Below, in pieces: positions 28,713 through 41,012 of a stretch of 64,000 bases of DNA. How positions within the stretch are numbered: position 1 is the stretch's first letter; each line of letters opens with the position of its first letter. Below the pieces are notes generated by a model that had not been told where the DNA came from, did no database searches, and saw only the letters and a program-made list of their open reading frames with translations. The translations under genes were made by a program, and so were the position numbers. The stretch is from Tetradesmus obliquus (lineage: Eukaryota > Chlorophyta > Chlorophyceae > Sphaeropleales > Scenedesmaceae): the NCBI GenBank assembly GCA_030272155.1, contig CP126203.1, positions 4,346,501 through 4,410,500 on the forward strand. Reading direction: 5' to 3'.

Positions 28713-29723
28713 ATGCTACGCAGCAGCCCCAAACCTCCTGGGAAGTATTGCCTATCTATTGATCTTGGCACGCAGAATGCAGGTGTGTGTGCCTTTGACA
28801 ACACCAACCAAACCATTGTTTACTGCAACCGACACAAACTGCTTGACGTACACGAGCAGGTAATACGCAGCACAGATCAGGTGAAGCGCTATCTGGACGC
28901 AATCACAGACAACGTAGAGGCAGCACTGAAATCCAATGACTACTGGATCCTAGTTGTGGAGTAGCCCTGGGACGCTGACGCCAAGAAGGGCATTGTTTTC
29001 AATCTCCAGTTGCAGCAGGCGATAGTGATGTACTATCTTTGCAAGAGCAAGACTGTGCGGGTGCTGAGTGCCAGCGAGCGCTACAAGTTCCTGGGAATCC
29101 AATATTGGCAGCAGATGACCCAACATTTCCGCAAAGTGAGCACAGCAAATGCTGTGCGGCAGCAGCTGGAGCCAAGAGAAGACAATGCATTTGCAGCGCA
29201 CAATCATGATGTAAGGGTATGGCAGGCAGCACGAGAGTCCCAGCATGACGTGGCCGACGCCCTGGGGCAGGTGCTCTGTTACTTCTACAGGAACAGAGAT
29301 GCAGTAACGGATGGCAGGGTGGTAGAAGCAGAGCTTACCAACAGGCTGCTGGTGGCCCCTGAGCAGCAACTAGCAACCAGCAGTGCACAGCAACAACAGC
29401 AGCAGCAGCCTAGCCTGAGACTTAACCGCAGCAGCGGCGGCAGCGGCGGCGCAGGCCCTTCTTCCACTTCCCAAAAGAAGGCAAAGCACGACAGCGCACC
29501 CCGGCACATCCAAGCCAAGGCGCAGCTACAGCAGACCATCACGAAATTGCAGGCAGACCATCCAGAGCTACATGGCTCCGCGCAGCAGCAGAGCAACAAT
29601 GCAGAGAAGCTGTATAAAGTGTATCAGACCCACAGAAACAGCAGAACCCTGCAGGAGTTTTTGAGATATTTACACAACTACAATCAGAAAGGAACCAACT
29701 TACAAAATGTAGACAAAATGTAG
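28713..29723 (+). pseudogene. RuvC-type Holliday-junction resolvase (A22/CCE1-like) with an in-frame TAG
   Basis: A 336-codon frame interrupted only by TAG at 28962-28964. N-terminal KYCLSIDLGTQNAGVCAFDN holds the first catalytic Asp. ILVVE is followed by the TAG where relatives usually have Gln (E-Q-x-P). LQLQQAIVMYYLCKSKTVRV follows, and SQHDVADALGQVL supplies the DxxD pair. The C-terminal extension is Gln/Ser-rich, then helical with Tyr and Lys. Such RNase-H-fold enzymes resolve branched DNA in mitochondria and in large DNA viruses. The ATG at 28713 immediately precedes the domain. No intron is required, unlike the host genes around it, so an origin from a virus or mobile element is possible but unproven. 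Confidence 0.65.
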
Positions 29724-29736
29724 AATAACCCTCATG

Positions 29737-32700
29737 CTAGACTGACCCACCTACTGCAGCGCTGACGCGCTCTTCTGTGAAGGTGTTGTACAGAGCAGGG
29801 TAGGCATAGCTGGCAGCATTGCCCCCAAACTTGGCCCCCAGCTTTTGGTTAGGCTGCTGCCAAAGCAGCAGGGTCTCGCCAGGCCAGACATACACATCGC
29901 ACGGTTGCTTGGCCCAGTTGCCGCTGAGCGGTCTGCCACCAGCAACAAACTCAGCAGCTACACGCACTTGCACGCGCTGCTGCTGCCCAGCTTGCATGTG
30001 CAGCCCTTCCTTGGTAGTAAGCTGAGCAACAGTGTAGCGGCTGTAGGTGGTGCTGCGGACGCTGCAGCTGCCACCTAGAGCACACAGCGGCTTGGACAGC
30101 TGGCGCCACAGCTTGCTGTTTGGTACCAGCAGCAGCAAGCCAGCACCACGCCGCAGCGTGCTGGCGCCAGCAGGGCCTGGCGATGCTGTTGCTGTCTGTG
30201 CTAGCGCGCCTGCTGTTTACTCGAGAGATGCTGCTGCTGCTGTTGGAACTGCTGGCTTTGCTGCTGCTGGCTCTGCTGCAGTTCTTGCTGGCGGTGCAGG
30301 CCCCGTTGCTGGACCACCCACCATCTGTGCTGGTGGCACTGCTGCTGCCTCCTGCGCAAGCACAAGCGCAAGGCGGGTGTTGTTGCGCGCAGCAGCTGCT
30401 GCACTGTCTGCCATAGCTGCACTGGCATCTGCAGCAGCTGCGTTGCCGGCTGCCACGTGCCTCGCTGTGTCCGCAGCTGCCTGCACAGCAGACGCAGCAG
30501 CGGCTTGTGCTGTCCCTAGCACTGCCTCGCTGTGCGCTGCTGGGTTTGCAAAGCTGCTTTTGATGGCATCCCAATCGGCAGCCAGCAAGCACACCACGCT
30601 CTGCAGCAGCAGTGGGCAGGCAGGCTTGGAGGGCAGCCTGTCCGCCCCGTACCGCTCTGCATTGCTGGCATGAATGCTCTCACGCAGCTGCTGCAGGTGC
30701 GCGACTGCTTCTGCTGCTGACATGTGCTGGTACTGCCAGTCGCAGGCATCCCTGCATGATGCCAGCTGATAGCCGCTGTGCATGAGCGGCACAGTCAGCT
30801 TGCGCAGCATCCCGCTCAGGCTGCCCTCTGCTTCCACGCAGTTGATAATGGACTGCCAGAGGTCCGGGGTGCACTTGTTGAGGCCGTAAAGCTGCGCCAG
30901 CTCTGTGGCCTGCTGCAGCTGCGCCCTGCCTGCCTCATCCAAGCCGGCCACCACGCCGCTGTTGGCCAGAGTGGGACACCTGTTTTGCACACAGCAACAG
31001 CAAAGCAGGTCACGTCCGGGGCAGTGCTGGTCAACTATTGTCTCCATCAAAAAGCACTGGCAGCATGCTGGAGCAGAAGTGGGTCCCAGCTGACCACTGC
31101 ACAAGCCGCACAAGCAAGTCGCTCATGCCCATTGCACAATATCGTCGCTTCGGCAGGCTGCCTACCAGCCCAGCAATAACAGCTTGAAGGTAATAATAGT
31201 CTGCACACCTCTGCCAGCATGTTGCGCGTAGGGCAGCCGGGGCCCAAAGCCAAACAAGTAGTTCTCCACGTAGGTGCGCCAGGATTGGGCTGCTGCAGAG
31301 CGCCCAGCGCGCGCGATGTACCTGCAAGAGCAACCCCGCGCACATGCATCAATACAAAAAAATGGAAGTGGCATCGTAGCAGCAGCAGTATCATAGCAGC
31401 TTTTTTGGGACAGGCAGGTCAGCATTAGCCTGACACAGCCTGCAGTGACAATCATTTCCCTGGCGGAGCATGTGCGTGCACAGCATTTTTGTGTCATACC
31501 CTGCAGTGCCCATCATTCCCTGGCGGAGCACCCAGCTGCAGGTCACTGCAGACTCGCAATGACACAGGCAGCAGAACTCACCATTCCCAGAAGTCGCTGG
31601 GAAGGCTGGCCTTGAGCAGCTGCCTCATGATCAAAAACACCTGGCCAGCATGCATGGAGCGGAAGCCGTACAAACTTGGGCGGTTGTGCTGCTGCATCAG
31701 GTCTGCTGGAGGCGCAGTCGTGCCTGCAAGCAGAGCGCAAGCAAGCAATGCCTGATTTACCAAGCCACTCATGGAACAGCCATGCACAGGCACAAACTGT
31801 TTTGCAGACCTGCTGGGACATGTATAGTGGTGAAACACTGGCTACTTCAGGCTTTTGCTTTAGATGAGCAGACACCAAAACTGTGAGGTATCACTGTGCC
31901 CATCATCACACCCTGTGGGTGCAGCAACCATCTGGGCTACTTTGAACTTTTGAATATTTGGGGTCAGAAGCAAAAAATCAAGGATGCGGCTTAAATGGAA
32001 AAGTGCTTTGCAGTCTCATCTTGAATTTTTGATTTGATTTGTTGAATTTCCATATATAAGGGTGTGTGGAGAGAGGCGGATTAAGAGTTGTGTGAGCACA
32101 ACACTGATGTGGGTTTGGCAGGGGCTGAAAAGGCTGTTATTCAGAATTCGAAAATGCAAGGCGCGGCACAGCTGCACAACCTGTTGGCGTTGTTGTATGC
32201 AGTGAGTGGCTATTGTCATCGATAGTCATTTTCAAACTGCTACTTCAGGACTTGGCTTTTGAATGAGCAGACATTCATAAGATCCACAAGCAGATCTCAC
32301 CCTTGGACTTGTCAAAGCTGTTGCCCAGGAGTTTGGCTCCTGCCAGAGCAGAGTTGACCATCCTTGGGGTGACCTCGTCAAAGCTGGCAACATGCTGCAG
32401 GCCACCATACGGCAGGGTGAAGCCCATGGCATTGTTGGGAGTGCGCTGAGTGCCAGTGATGTTGCCCTCACCACCGCTGCTGCTGCTGCTGCTGCTGATC
32501 CTGCCCCTGCCCCTGCTGCTGCTGCTGCTGCTGCTGCCTTCCACGCCACTACTGCTGCTGCTGCTGGAGGCACTGCCGGCCCCCCGCTGCTGCTTTACAA
32601 TGGGTTCTGCAGGTGAGACTCGCTGCAAGTAGGTCAGCACCACAAATGCCAAGCAAGTTATGCTGGCCAGGCACAGGCCGCTGCACGCTGCAGGCAGGAT

Positions 32701-34206
32701 ATCATGGTACTCTGGCATACCAAAGTCCATACAGCCCTTGCAGTGGTAGTACACTGCACTGAAGCCTGTGCCTAGGGTGGCCTGGAACTGTGCTAGCATC
32801 CCGTTGAGACCCAACACCCAGATTGGCGGCTCAGCTGACAGCCCTGGTAAAGTGCTGTGATCCCAGGTGCCTCGCGCTGTCTCTGCCTGGCGCGACCCCA
32901 TGTACAGGTGCTGAGCTGTGGCCATCAGGGCTTGTGCAGCCTGCCGCGCCTTGAACGCGGCGCTGGTTGTGGCGTACTGCCCGCCGCTGGTCAGCCTGCT
33001 GGGATGGAACCACATGGGATCGCCACTGTCCTTGAGGGCAAGCTGCTGAGCACTGCAGGCAGAGCATAGGAACACAGTGTGGCAATGCAAAGTCAGCAAC
33101 ATGAAGGACAGTGAACTTGGCTGGACTGCCGCTGATGTAGGGGGATTTACATGCCAGCTGGCAGTCAAGCATCCTTCACAACACATCGGCACATGCAGCA
33201 CTCAGCAAAGCTGGTGTAGCTTGGGATGGTGCTTACTTCATATCCTTCAGCGCTGACAGCAGCTCAGCTTCAAGGTAGAGGACCTTCTCCACTGCGCTGT
33301 TGAAGCTGACTGTCATGGCTTTGAACTGAGGTTTGGAGGTGCCTGCAAGTGCTGCTGCTGCTTTCTTGCTGCTGCCAGGAGGGCGGCCACCCTGCGACAG
33401 CACCACAAACACATGCAGGCATGCTGTGATGACTAGACTTAGGCAGGTAGTCACTGTCTGTTGCTTGCTTGCTCAAGTTGAAAGCAAAGCCTGAGGGAGC
33501 AATATGCCTCTCTACAAGAACAGCAAGGCCTGCTGTTTTGGGCAGAGCTTGCTACCTTGCTACCTTATAAGTCTGGACTTTACATGCGGTTGATCATCTG
33601 AAAGCAAAAGCCTGAGGCATTCACCAAGGTACAGCATATGCTCTCTGCATACAGTGCAAGCTCTTTGCATGTTCAATAGGTTTATGCATTTGAAGAGCTT
33701 TTGCAGGCTGTCCTGGTATGCACACAAGTGAGCAGGCACATGCTGGCAATCACCTTACAGTCCCACCAAGCATCCATCAGGCGAGTAATGGTTCTGGAGT
33801 TGGCAGGGAAAGCCAGGTCAACCTGCACAGGATCATGAAAAATGAAATAGCTTGTGCAACATCCCTGCTGCTGAGAAATGCTGAACATCGCCTGTTGAAT
33901 TGCCTGCAGCTGCTGTATCCTGCAAACAGCATCCTTGTACTCAATGTGGCGCTTGCAAGTGACCTGCTCCTCTGAAGAAAGGGCCAGAGTGCGGCCAAGC
34001 CACAGTGGCAGCCTCAGTTCCTGCACAAACTGTGGGTGAGTTAGCAGCAGCACATTCAAAGGCTGAGAGCTAATGCCAGCAATTCGAGTAGGAGATGCAA
34101 GAGTAGGACCAACATGCTTAGCTGGCGGCCCCGCTAAGAGGCGTAATACAGCCTTGCAGGCAACACACTGGTCTGCCACAACCAGACAACACAATCGAGG
34201 AGCCAT
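29737..34206 (-). CDS. Unrecognised multi-exon protein
   Basis: Well-supported exons: 34206-33754 (ATG), 33391-33237, 33052-32301, 31723-31582 and 31321-31209, all GT-AG with matching phases (0,2,1,2,1). An exon beginning near 31183 and a further exon starting at 30979 are likely, and the C-terminal frame ends at 29737. Segments: MAPRLCCLVVADQCVACKAV, WVLGLNGMLAQFQATLGTGF, NRPSLYGFRSMHAGQVFLIM, SWRTYVENYLFGFGPRLPYA; the last part is FVAGGRPLSGNWAKQPCDVY. Ser/Arg-rich and Ala-rich low-complexity inserts lie in between. It is mostly helical by appearance, with one possible membrane segment (CLASITCLAFVVLTYL). I cannot name the family. The 3' exon structure (30.0-30.9 kb) is unresolved and could hide two genes. 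Confidence 0.55.
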
Positions 34207-35742
34207 TACTGCCACGAAGATGCGCCTGAGCTGCTACCACACACCTACAAATAATCGACTGTGCCACACGTGACGGCAATGGAAATAAATCCTTGGTTGC
34301 CGGCTGGCTGGCTGCAGCCGCAATGTTGCAAGCTCAGCAAAACAGAAGCAACCCCGATAGCACCCCCATAGCTGCTGCTAGATGCACTGGGCCACCAGCA
34401 GTTGCTGGAGCAGGGCCTCATCAAAGTAAGGCCGGTGCAGGTTGACTGGACTGCTTTGAGAACTGCGCTGCCTCGCTTGTTTTAACTCTGCCCTTGAAAG
34501 GCCCCAACAAGTCTTCATAGGTCCGCCTGCAGCACGACACAACCAACAGCACCAGTGTGAGCGTGTTGTGAGCGCACGCTCAGCTGCAGATCTTGCGCGG
34601 GCCTTGGAAGCTACTACAACTCGGACAACCGCTGCTGCTGCGTGCGCACGTGGAAGATACACCGCACCAGCATGCATGCCAAGAACTGCTCACAGCCCGC
34701 CACTACGCAAGTGGGTGGGTGTGCAGAAGTCCCCATTGTGCAAGCAGGCAGTAAGCCATAAACACACCTTGCCCCACACGCCACCATGTAGAGATACAAC
34801 TGGCAGGCAGCACAACTGCGCAACGCATTTGTCTGGTGCTGCAGGCTAGCCTGTGGCCCAGCTCGCCTGTTGCCCTGTGCGCCACCAAGAATCTTCCGCT
34901 GCTGTGTTGCCACGCGCCGCTGCTGAGCAGTCCCGACAACTCCCCTTGAGGCGATCATCCAGACACATGCTTGCCGGAACGGCAGGACATCAGCAGAGCA
35001 GTGTGCGACTACACTGGCACTGCACTGTGTCTCAGCAACTGCTACGCCAGCTGCCTGGGCTGCCTGGGCTGCCAGCACCAGTACAGTATGTGCAGCACAT
35101 TGCAAGGACTGCGCGGGAAGGCAGCACGCGCTATGCGCTGCGTCTGTTGCACTTGAAGCTGCCTCTTGTCAACAGACACCGCACACATCTGGCATTGACA
35201 GGTATATGCAAAGAAGCATGCTCAGGAGCCTTTTCTTGAGTAGCATCAGGGCACCAGCTGTGCTGTGGAACAATTGAAACAAGATGGCACCAACACAGCA
35301 CAGTTCTGACGCACAAGGCGGCAGGGGCTGCGCAACAACCGCCACAGCAGGCTGACAAGTGCACACTGAAAGTGCTGTTTTCACAGCGCTTGCAGTTGTA
35401 CCCCTTCAATGCATATAGCCAGCCGCTGCTGCAAGTGGCTGCGGGGGCGGACACTGTCGAATGCAGCACTCCTGCAGTGGGGCATGTCCAGAGATGCCCC
35501 ACGTTGACAGTTCGATTGTGCTGGTGATGATGTATGCTGGTCGAGGCGTAGTCAGCGGCGCAGCTCAGGCTGCTGCAATGATTGGTGACATGTGCAATGG
35601 CCCGACCAGTAGTGAAGCAAACAGCCTGGCTGAAGCACAAACAGGGTGCATATGCAACAGCACGTATGATGCAGCTGCGTAACCTGCTGCAAGTGGCAAA
35701 AGCGAGTGAAAAAGAAAGTCACATGGACAGGTCTGGGCTTGC

Positions 35743-37922
35743 TCACGACGCAAAGGGGTTCTGCGACTGTACAATGTCCAGTGGCGGCAGCAGCACTGCA
35801 GGCCCGCCGCCTGCAAACAGCCCTGCGCCAGACACTGCACCTGCCCCGCCAAACGCCCCGCTGCCAAGCCCTAAACCCAGGCCCTGCTGCGCCCCAAGCC
35901 CCATACCACCTCCCCCAAACCCTACACCATTGTACCCTGGTGGTGGGTTCAAAGCCCCTGCCAGAGCCCCAGCTGTGCCTCCTGCAGCAGCAGCCGGATC
36001 AATGCCTGACAATGCGCCGGCCAGCTGCTGCTGCTGTTGCTGCTGCTGCTTTGCCAAGTACTCTAGCAGGGTGAGGCCATCACCTTCTGGGGAGGTGGGG
36101 CTGTCAGGTGCTAAACCCTCGCCCTGAGCAAGCCCAAACCCTGAACCCTGGTCATGGCCTGCTAAACCGCCCAGCTGGAGAGGTCCTGGCACACCCGAGA
36201 CAAAGCCAGCAGCAGCACCAGCAGCAGCAGCAGCAGGGGGTATGCCCTGCTGCGATGAGTGAGAGCCTGTCATACTGCTGCTGCTGATCCTGCGCTGTTG
36301 CAGGCCGGCATCAGCTGCTGCTGCTGCACCGCCAAACATGCTGGGCCCTGAAAACATGGCATAGCTGTCCTGCAGGCCGCCAAACTGCCCAGCAGCAGCA
36401 GCAGCAGCAGCAGGGCTGTACAATGAGCCATCATCACTTGGCCTACCCAGCACAGAGGGTGCTGAGATCCTGCCAAGCGGCGGCAACTGCTGTTGCTGCT
36501 GCTGCTGCTGTGCATCGAATGCACCCCTGCCAAAGCTGGCACCTGCAAGTGCTGAGGGGCTACTGACTGGACCGCCAGCTCCTGAAAGCCTGTGTGACAA
36601 CAGCTGTTGCTGCTGCTGCTGTTGGTGCTGCTGCGTGTGCAGCGCAGAGGTCAGCCCGCCTGCTGACACGCCTGCCGCTGCAGCAGCAGCAGCCAGGTCA
36701 CTACTGCCTGCCAGCCCTGTTGCTGGCAATAAGCTACTGCCAAAGGCAGGCGCGAGGCCAGTAAGCCCACTGTACTGCTGCTGCTGCTGCTGAAGCTGCT
36801 GCTGCTGTGCAAGCTGTTGCTGCTGTAAAAGTTGCTGCTGCTGCTGCTGCGCAAGCTGCTGCTGCTGCAGCAGCTGCAGCCCAGCGTCATGCTCCGGTGA
36901 CAGGATCCTGTCGGCTGCTGCCCTTGCTGTCCGCTCCAGCTCGTACGCTGCAGCAGCACTGCTGCCCAGCTGCTGCTGCTGCTGCAGCTCCTGCTGCTGT
37001 GCAATGCTGATCGGAGCTGACGGATAGCCTATCCCACCAGCTGCTGCTGCTGCTGCCGCACCACCAGCGCCCCCCAGCAGACCCAGCATAGGATCATCAA
37101 ACCCTGCCCCAGTGCCCCCAGGGCTTAAGGCGCTGCTGAGCCCAAACCCTAGCGGGTCAAAACCCTCGAAGTTGCCACCTACAACCTGCTGGCTAAGCCC
37201 AAGGCCAAACCCTAAGTTTAGGGATACAGGGTCTCCGCCACCCAGCAGCTGCTGCTGCTGCTGCCCAGGCACAAGAGACGACAGCTGTAGCCCCAGCCCT
37301 CCAAGATTGGCATCAGCACCCCAGTAGCCGCCTCCTGCTGCTGCTGCTGCTGCTGCTCCTGCAGCGCCACCCAAGCCGCCCATCAACTGCTGCTGCTGCT
37401 GCTGCAGCTGCAGCCCTGCAGGCGCCTGTAAGCCGCCAGCCAGTGCACCAGGACCTAGCACAGCCCCTGCTGCTGCTGCCCCTCCAAACACTGCCGGAGA
37501 CGGCGGCTGAGACCTCAGACTGCTGCTTGTAAGCCCACTGCCTGTCCTGTTGAACCCTGGCACAGGACCCTGCTGGCCGCCACCAAACGAGCTGAACCCT
37601 GGCGCAGGCGGCAAGCCGCCGCCTAAACCTGAAGGGCCTAAACCGCCGCCAGCACCAGCACCAGCGCCTACACCGCCGCCAGCAAGGGCCTGCGGAGGCG
37701 TCTTGGCATTGAGGCGTGCAAGCAGCATATCGGATGCAGCTTGAGCTTGTTGCAGGTCCAGTGCTGTGGCAGCATGCCCATGAAGCAGCATGCCTGCTGC
37801 ACCACCGCTGCCAGTGCCACCAGCAGCAGCAGCAGCAGCAGCAGGGACTGCCGGCATGCTACTGCCAGATTGAGGTGTGGAGCTACGGCTGCCGCCTGCA
37901 GGTGGGCCTGGTTTTGCTACCT

Positions 37923-37955
<33 letters not shown>

Positions 37956-38209
37956 CCTGCTTTGTATTGCCTGGCTGGCGGCTGATCACCATTGCATCAA
38001 CAGGCTGCGGCCGCTGCTGCCGCACAGGCGAGCCGGCAGCAGCAGCAGGGGAGGAAACACCGGACGCACACCGGCTGCTGCTGGCAGACAGCCGGCCCTG
38101 CTGCCGGCTGGCCAGCAGCTGCTGCGGCAGCGGCGGCGGCTCGGCAGCAGCAGCAGCTGCTGCAGACGGCGGCGGCCGCAGCGGCTGCAGCATGGCAGGT
38201 GGACCACTC

Positions 38210-38243
<34 letters not shown>

Positions 38244-38779
38244 CTGCTGCTGGCGCCAATCCATCATCGCTTGCTGCCGAGGGTCGAGCAGTACGAGGCT
38301 TGAACACGATCACCTCTTCAGCATCCTCCTCATCCTCCTGCTGCTGCTGCTGCTGCTTCCGAGGAGACGGCAAGTCTGTGTCCATTGCCACTGCACCGTT
38401 TGCAGCCCCAGCGCCAGCGCTGTTGCCTGCAGCAGCTGCTGCAGCAGCAGCAGCACCAGGTGCACGCCGCCCTGCCGCCCCTGCTGCAGCAGCTGCAGAC
38501 TGCAACCCCTGCTCAGCTGCACTGCCTGCTGCTGCAGCAGCCCCTCCTCCTGCTGCTGCTGCTGCTGCTGCTACTGCCTCCACAAACTGCTGTACAGAGC
38601 CCGCGACCTGCCGCAGCGTCTGCGGCTGCACACCTCCAGCAGCTGCTGCTGCTGCTGCGTGCCGCCCCAGCTGCTGCTCTGCTGCCAGCGATGCTGACAC
38701 CACGCGCGCTGCCGCCAGCATGCGGCAGGCGCGCGTGGCCGGCTCATCCACTGCAGCTTTGCCCACATCGGTCACCTGC

Positions 38780-38821
<42 letters not shown>

Positions 38822-40980
38822 GCAGCAAAAGCAGCACAACATATGTTCAGCGCTGCGTAGACGTCAAGCAATTCACACAAACATACTGCACAAACACAAG
38901 AACAATTCATCCCCTCACATGGATGCAGAGCAGTAGCCTCGTGCAAAACAAACAAACAAACAAACAAACAAACAGCGGGACTCACGTGCCAGTGGTGCTT
39001 GGACCGCAGCGGCTCAAACCCTAGCAGCTCCAGCTCCTCCGGCAGTGCAGTTCAAGCCGCAAACAGATCTCAGCCCACCATGCTCACAACTTCCCTTTAC
39101 GTCGCGCAGCACAGTGCAGCACACACAGACTCATATCGCTCCAAATATTCCTTGGGACGCGCAGCTCCCCTTGCCACGCGCAGCTCCCCTTGCCACGCGC
39201 AGCTCCCCTTGCCGAATTTCAACCGACAGCTAACAGCGCAACAAACTCACGTGCCAGTGGTGCTTGGACCGCAGCGGCTCACACCCTCACAGGCAAGCAG
39301 CAGATTTCTTGCAGACGAACAGCTCATCTTTGCCGCATTATGCGAAACAGCCAACAAACACTCACGTGCCAGTGGTGCTTGGACCGCAGCGGCTCAAACC
39401 CTAGCAGCTCCAGCTCCTCCGGCAGCGCCCCGCCATCACACGCAGCATCGCCGCCAGCAGAGCCGCTGCCGCCACGCGCTGCTGCTGCTGCTGCTGCTGC
39501 TGCGCCAGCCTGCGCTGCATTCGCGGCTCTCACAGGCTTGCCGCAAGCACCCTGAGAGGCCGCAGCAGGGAAGGCAGCTGTCAGCGCTGCAATGAGCTGC
39601 GCTGCTGCTGCCCAGAATGCTGCGCGGGCCTTGCCTTCATCCTCGCTGGCATGTGTTGGGTGCAGCACTGCCAGTGACGGCTGCGCCGCAAGCCACTGCA
39701 GCAGCACATTCGCAGCCACCAGCAGGCGTGCCGCCCCTGCACCTGCCCGCTGCCCCTGCACTCCTGCAGCTGCCGCAGCAGCAGCAGCAGCCCCACTGCC
39801 ATTGCCATTGCCAGAAGCATCAGCATTGCTCGCGCTGCCAGCTGCAGCACTCGGCACTGCTGCTGCTGCCGCCTGCAGCAGCAGCCGCCCCGTGCGGAAG
39901 GCTGTGGCCAGCGCCCGGCTGCGCTGCATGCTGCGCTGCGCAGCATCCCCATAGCTGCCAGGCCCCTGCTGCACTGCTGCTGCTGCTGCTGCCAGCCCGC
40001 CGGAGCCCGCCCCAACCGCTGCTTCGCCGCCGCTGGCCCGCCGATCGCTGCTGCTGCTGCATGCGTTGTGCACGGCAAAGATGCTGAGCACAACTAGGTG
40101 CAGTGGCGTGCTGTCTGCCCTACCTTGGCGTGCAAGGCCATCTAGCAGCAGCTGGTGGCTCAAGAATGACCCCAAGGCAGCAGCAGCGGCGTCTGAAACT
40201 GGCTGGTACTCGTGCTGGTTGATCTTGTCAAAGAGCAGCCCTGACAGCCGCACGTAGCAGATGCTAATGTCAGACAGCAGCTGGCCCAGCTGCTGCTGCT
40301 GTTGCTGCGGGCGCTGCCTGCGCTGAGCTGCAAACTCGCCATACCTGCAGGCATGCAGGTGAGATGAAGCCATGTGAGTACATGCTGAACAGAGTGGACC
40401 CTGCACTACAAACAGCAAAGCCCTGCCTGCCATGCATTTAACGCGATCATCCGTCACCAACGCCATCCACCCTGCACATAATTCATGGCCCAGCTAAATG
40501 CTGCATGCTGCCGGCACCGCCCAGTCTAGTCCACCCATACAGCACGCGTGCCTCATCTGCTGCTGTAAATGCTGCTGCACATCTTGCTGATAACTGCCGC
40601 CACCCACCTGGCCCTGTTCTGCTCAAACAGCAGCAGCAGGTTCTCCCGCGCCGTCCAGAAGGGGATGCCCACGCACAAGCTGCGCGCGTAGTGATACACA
40701 GCCCGCAGCGCCTCCCCCACCATCACAGACATCACAGCCAGCTGGTTGTGCGGGTTGCCGCTGCGAGGCAGCACGCGCGCAGCCAGCCGGTAGTAGTACC
40801 CTGCGCGCTGCCAGTCTGGCATGGCGGCTGGGTGCTGGGCGGGGCCTGCGCCTGCTGCTGCTGCTGCTGCTGCTGGGGCTGCTTTGGGCGCTGCCTGGGC
40901 TGTGTAGCGAGCCAGGTCTCCCAGGTAGATCAGGCAGCGGTGGATGCTGGGGCGCACGTCCCTGGGGGCAGACGAGCCCT

Positions 40981-41012
<32 letters not shown>

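Noticed and set aside
37741..38860. Plus-strand Cys/Ala-rich ORFs opposite SMG7
   Set aside because: They are the reverse complement of the Gln/Ala-rich last SMG7 exon.
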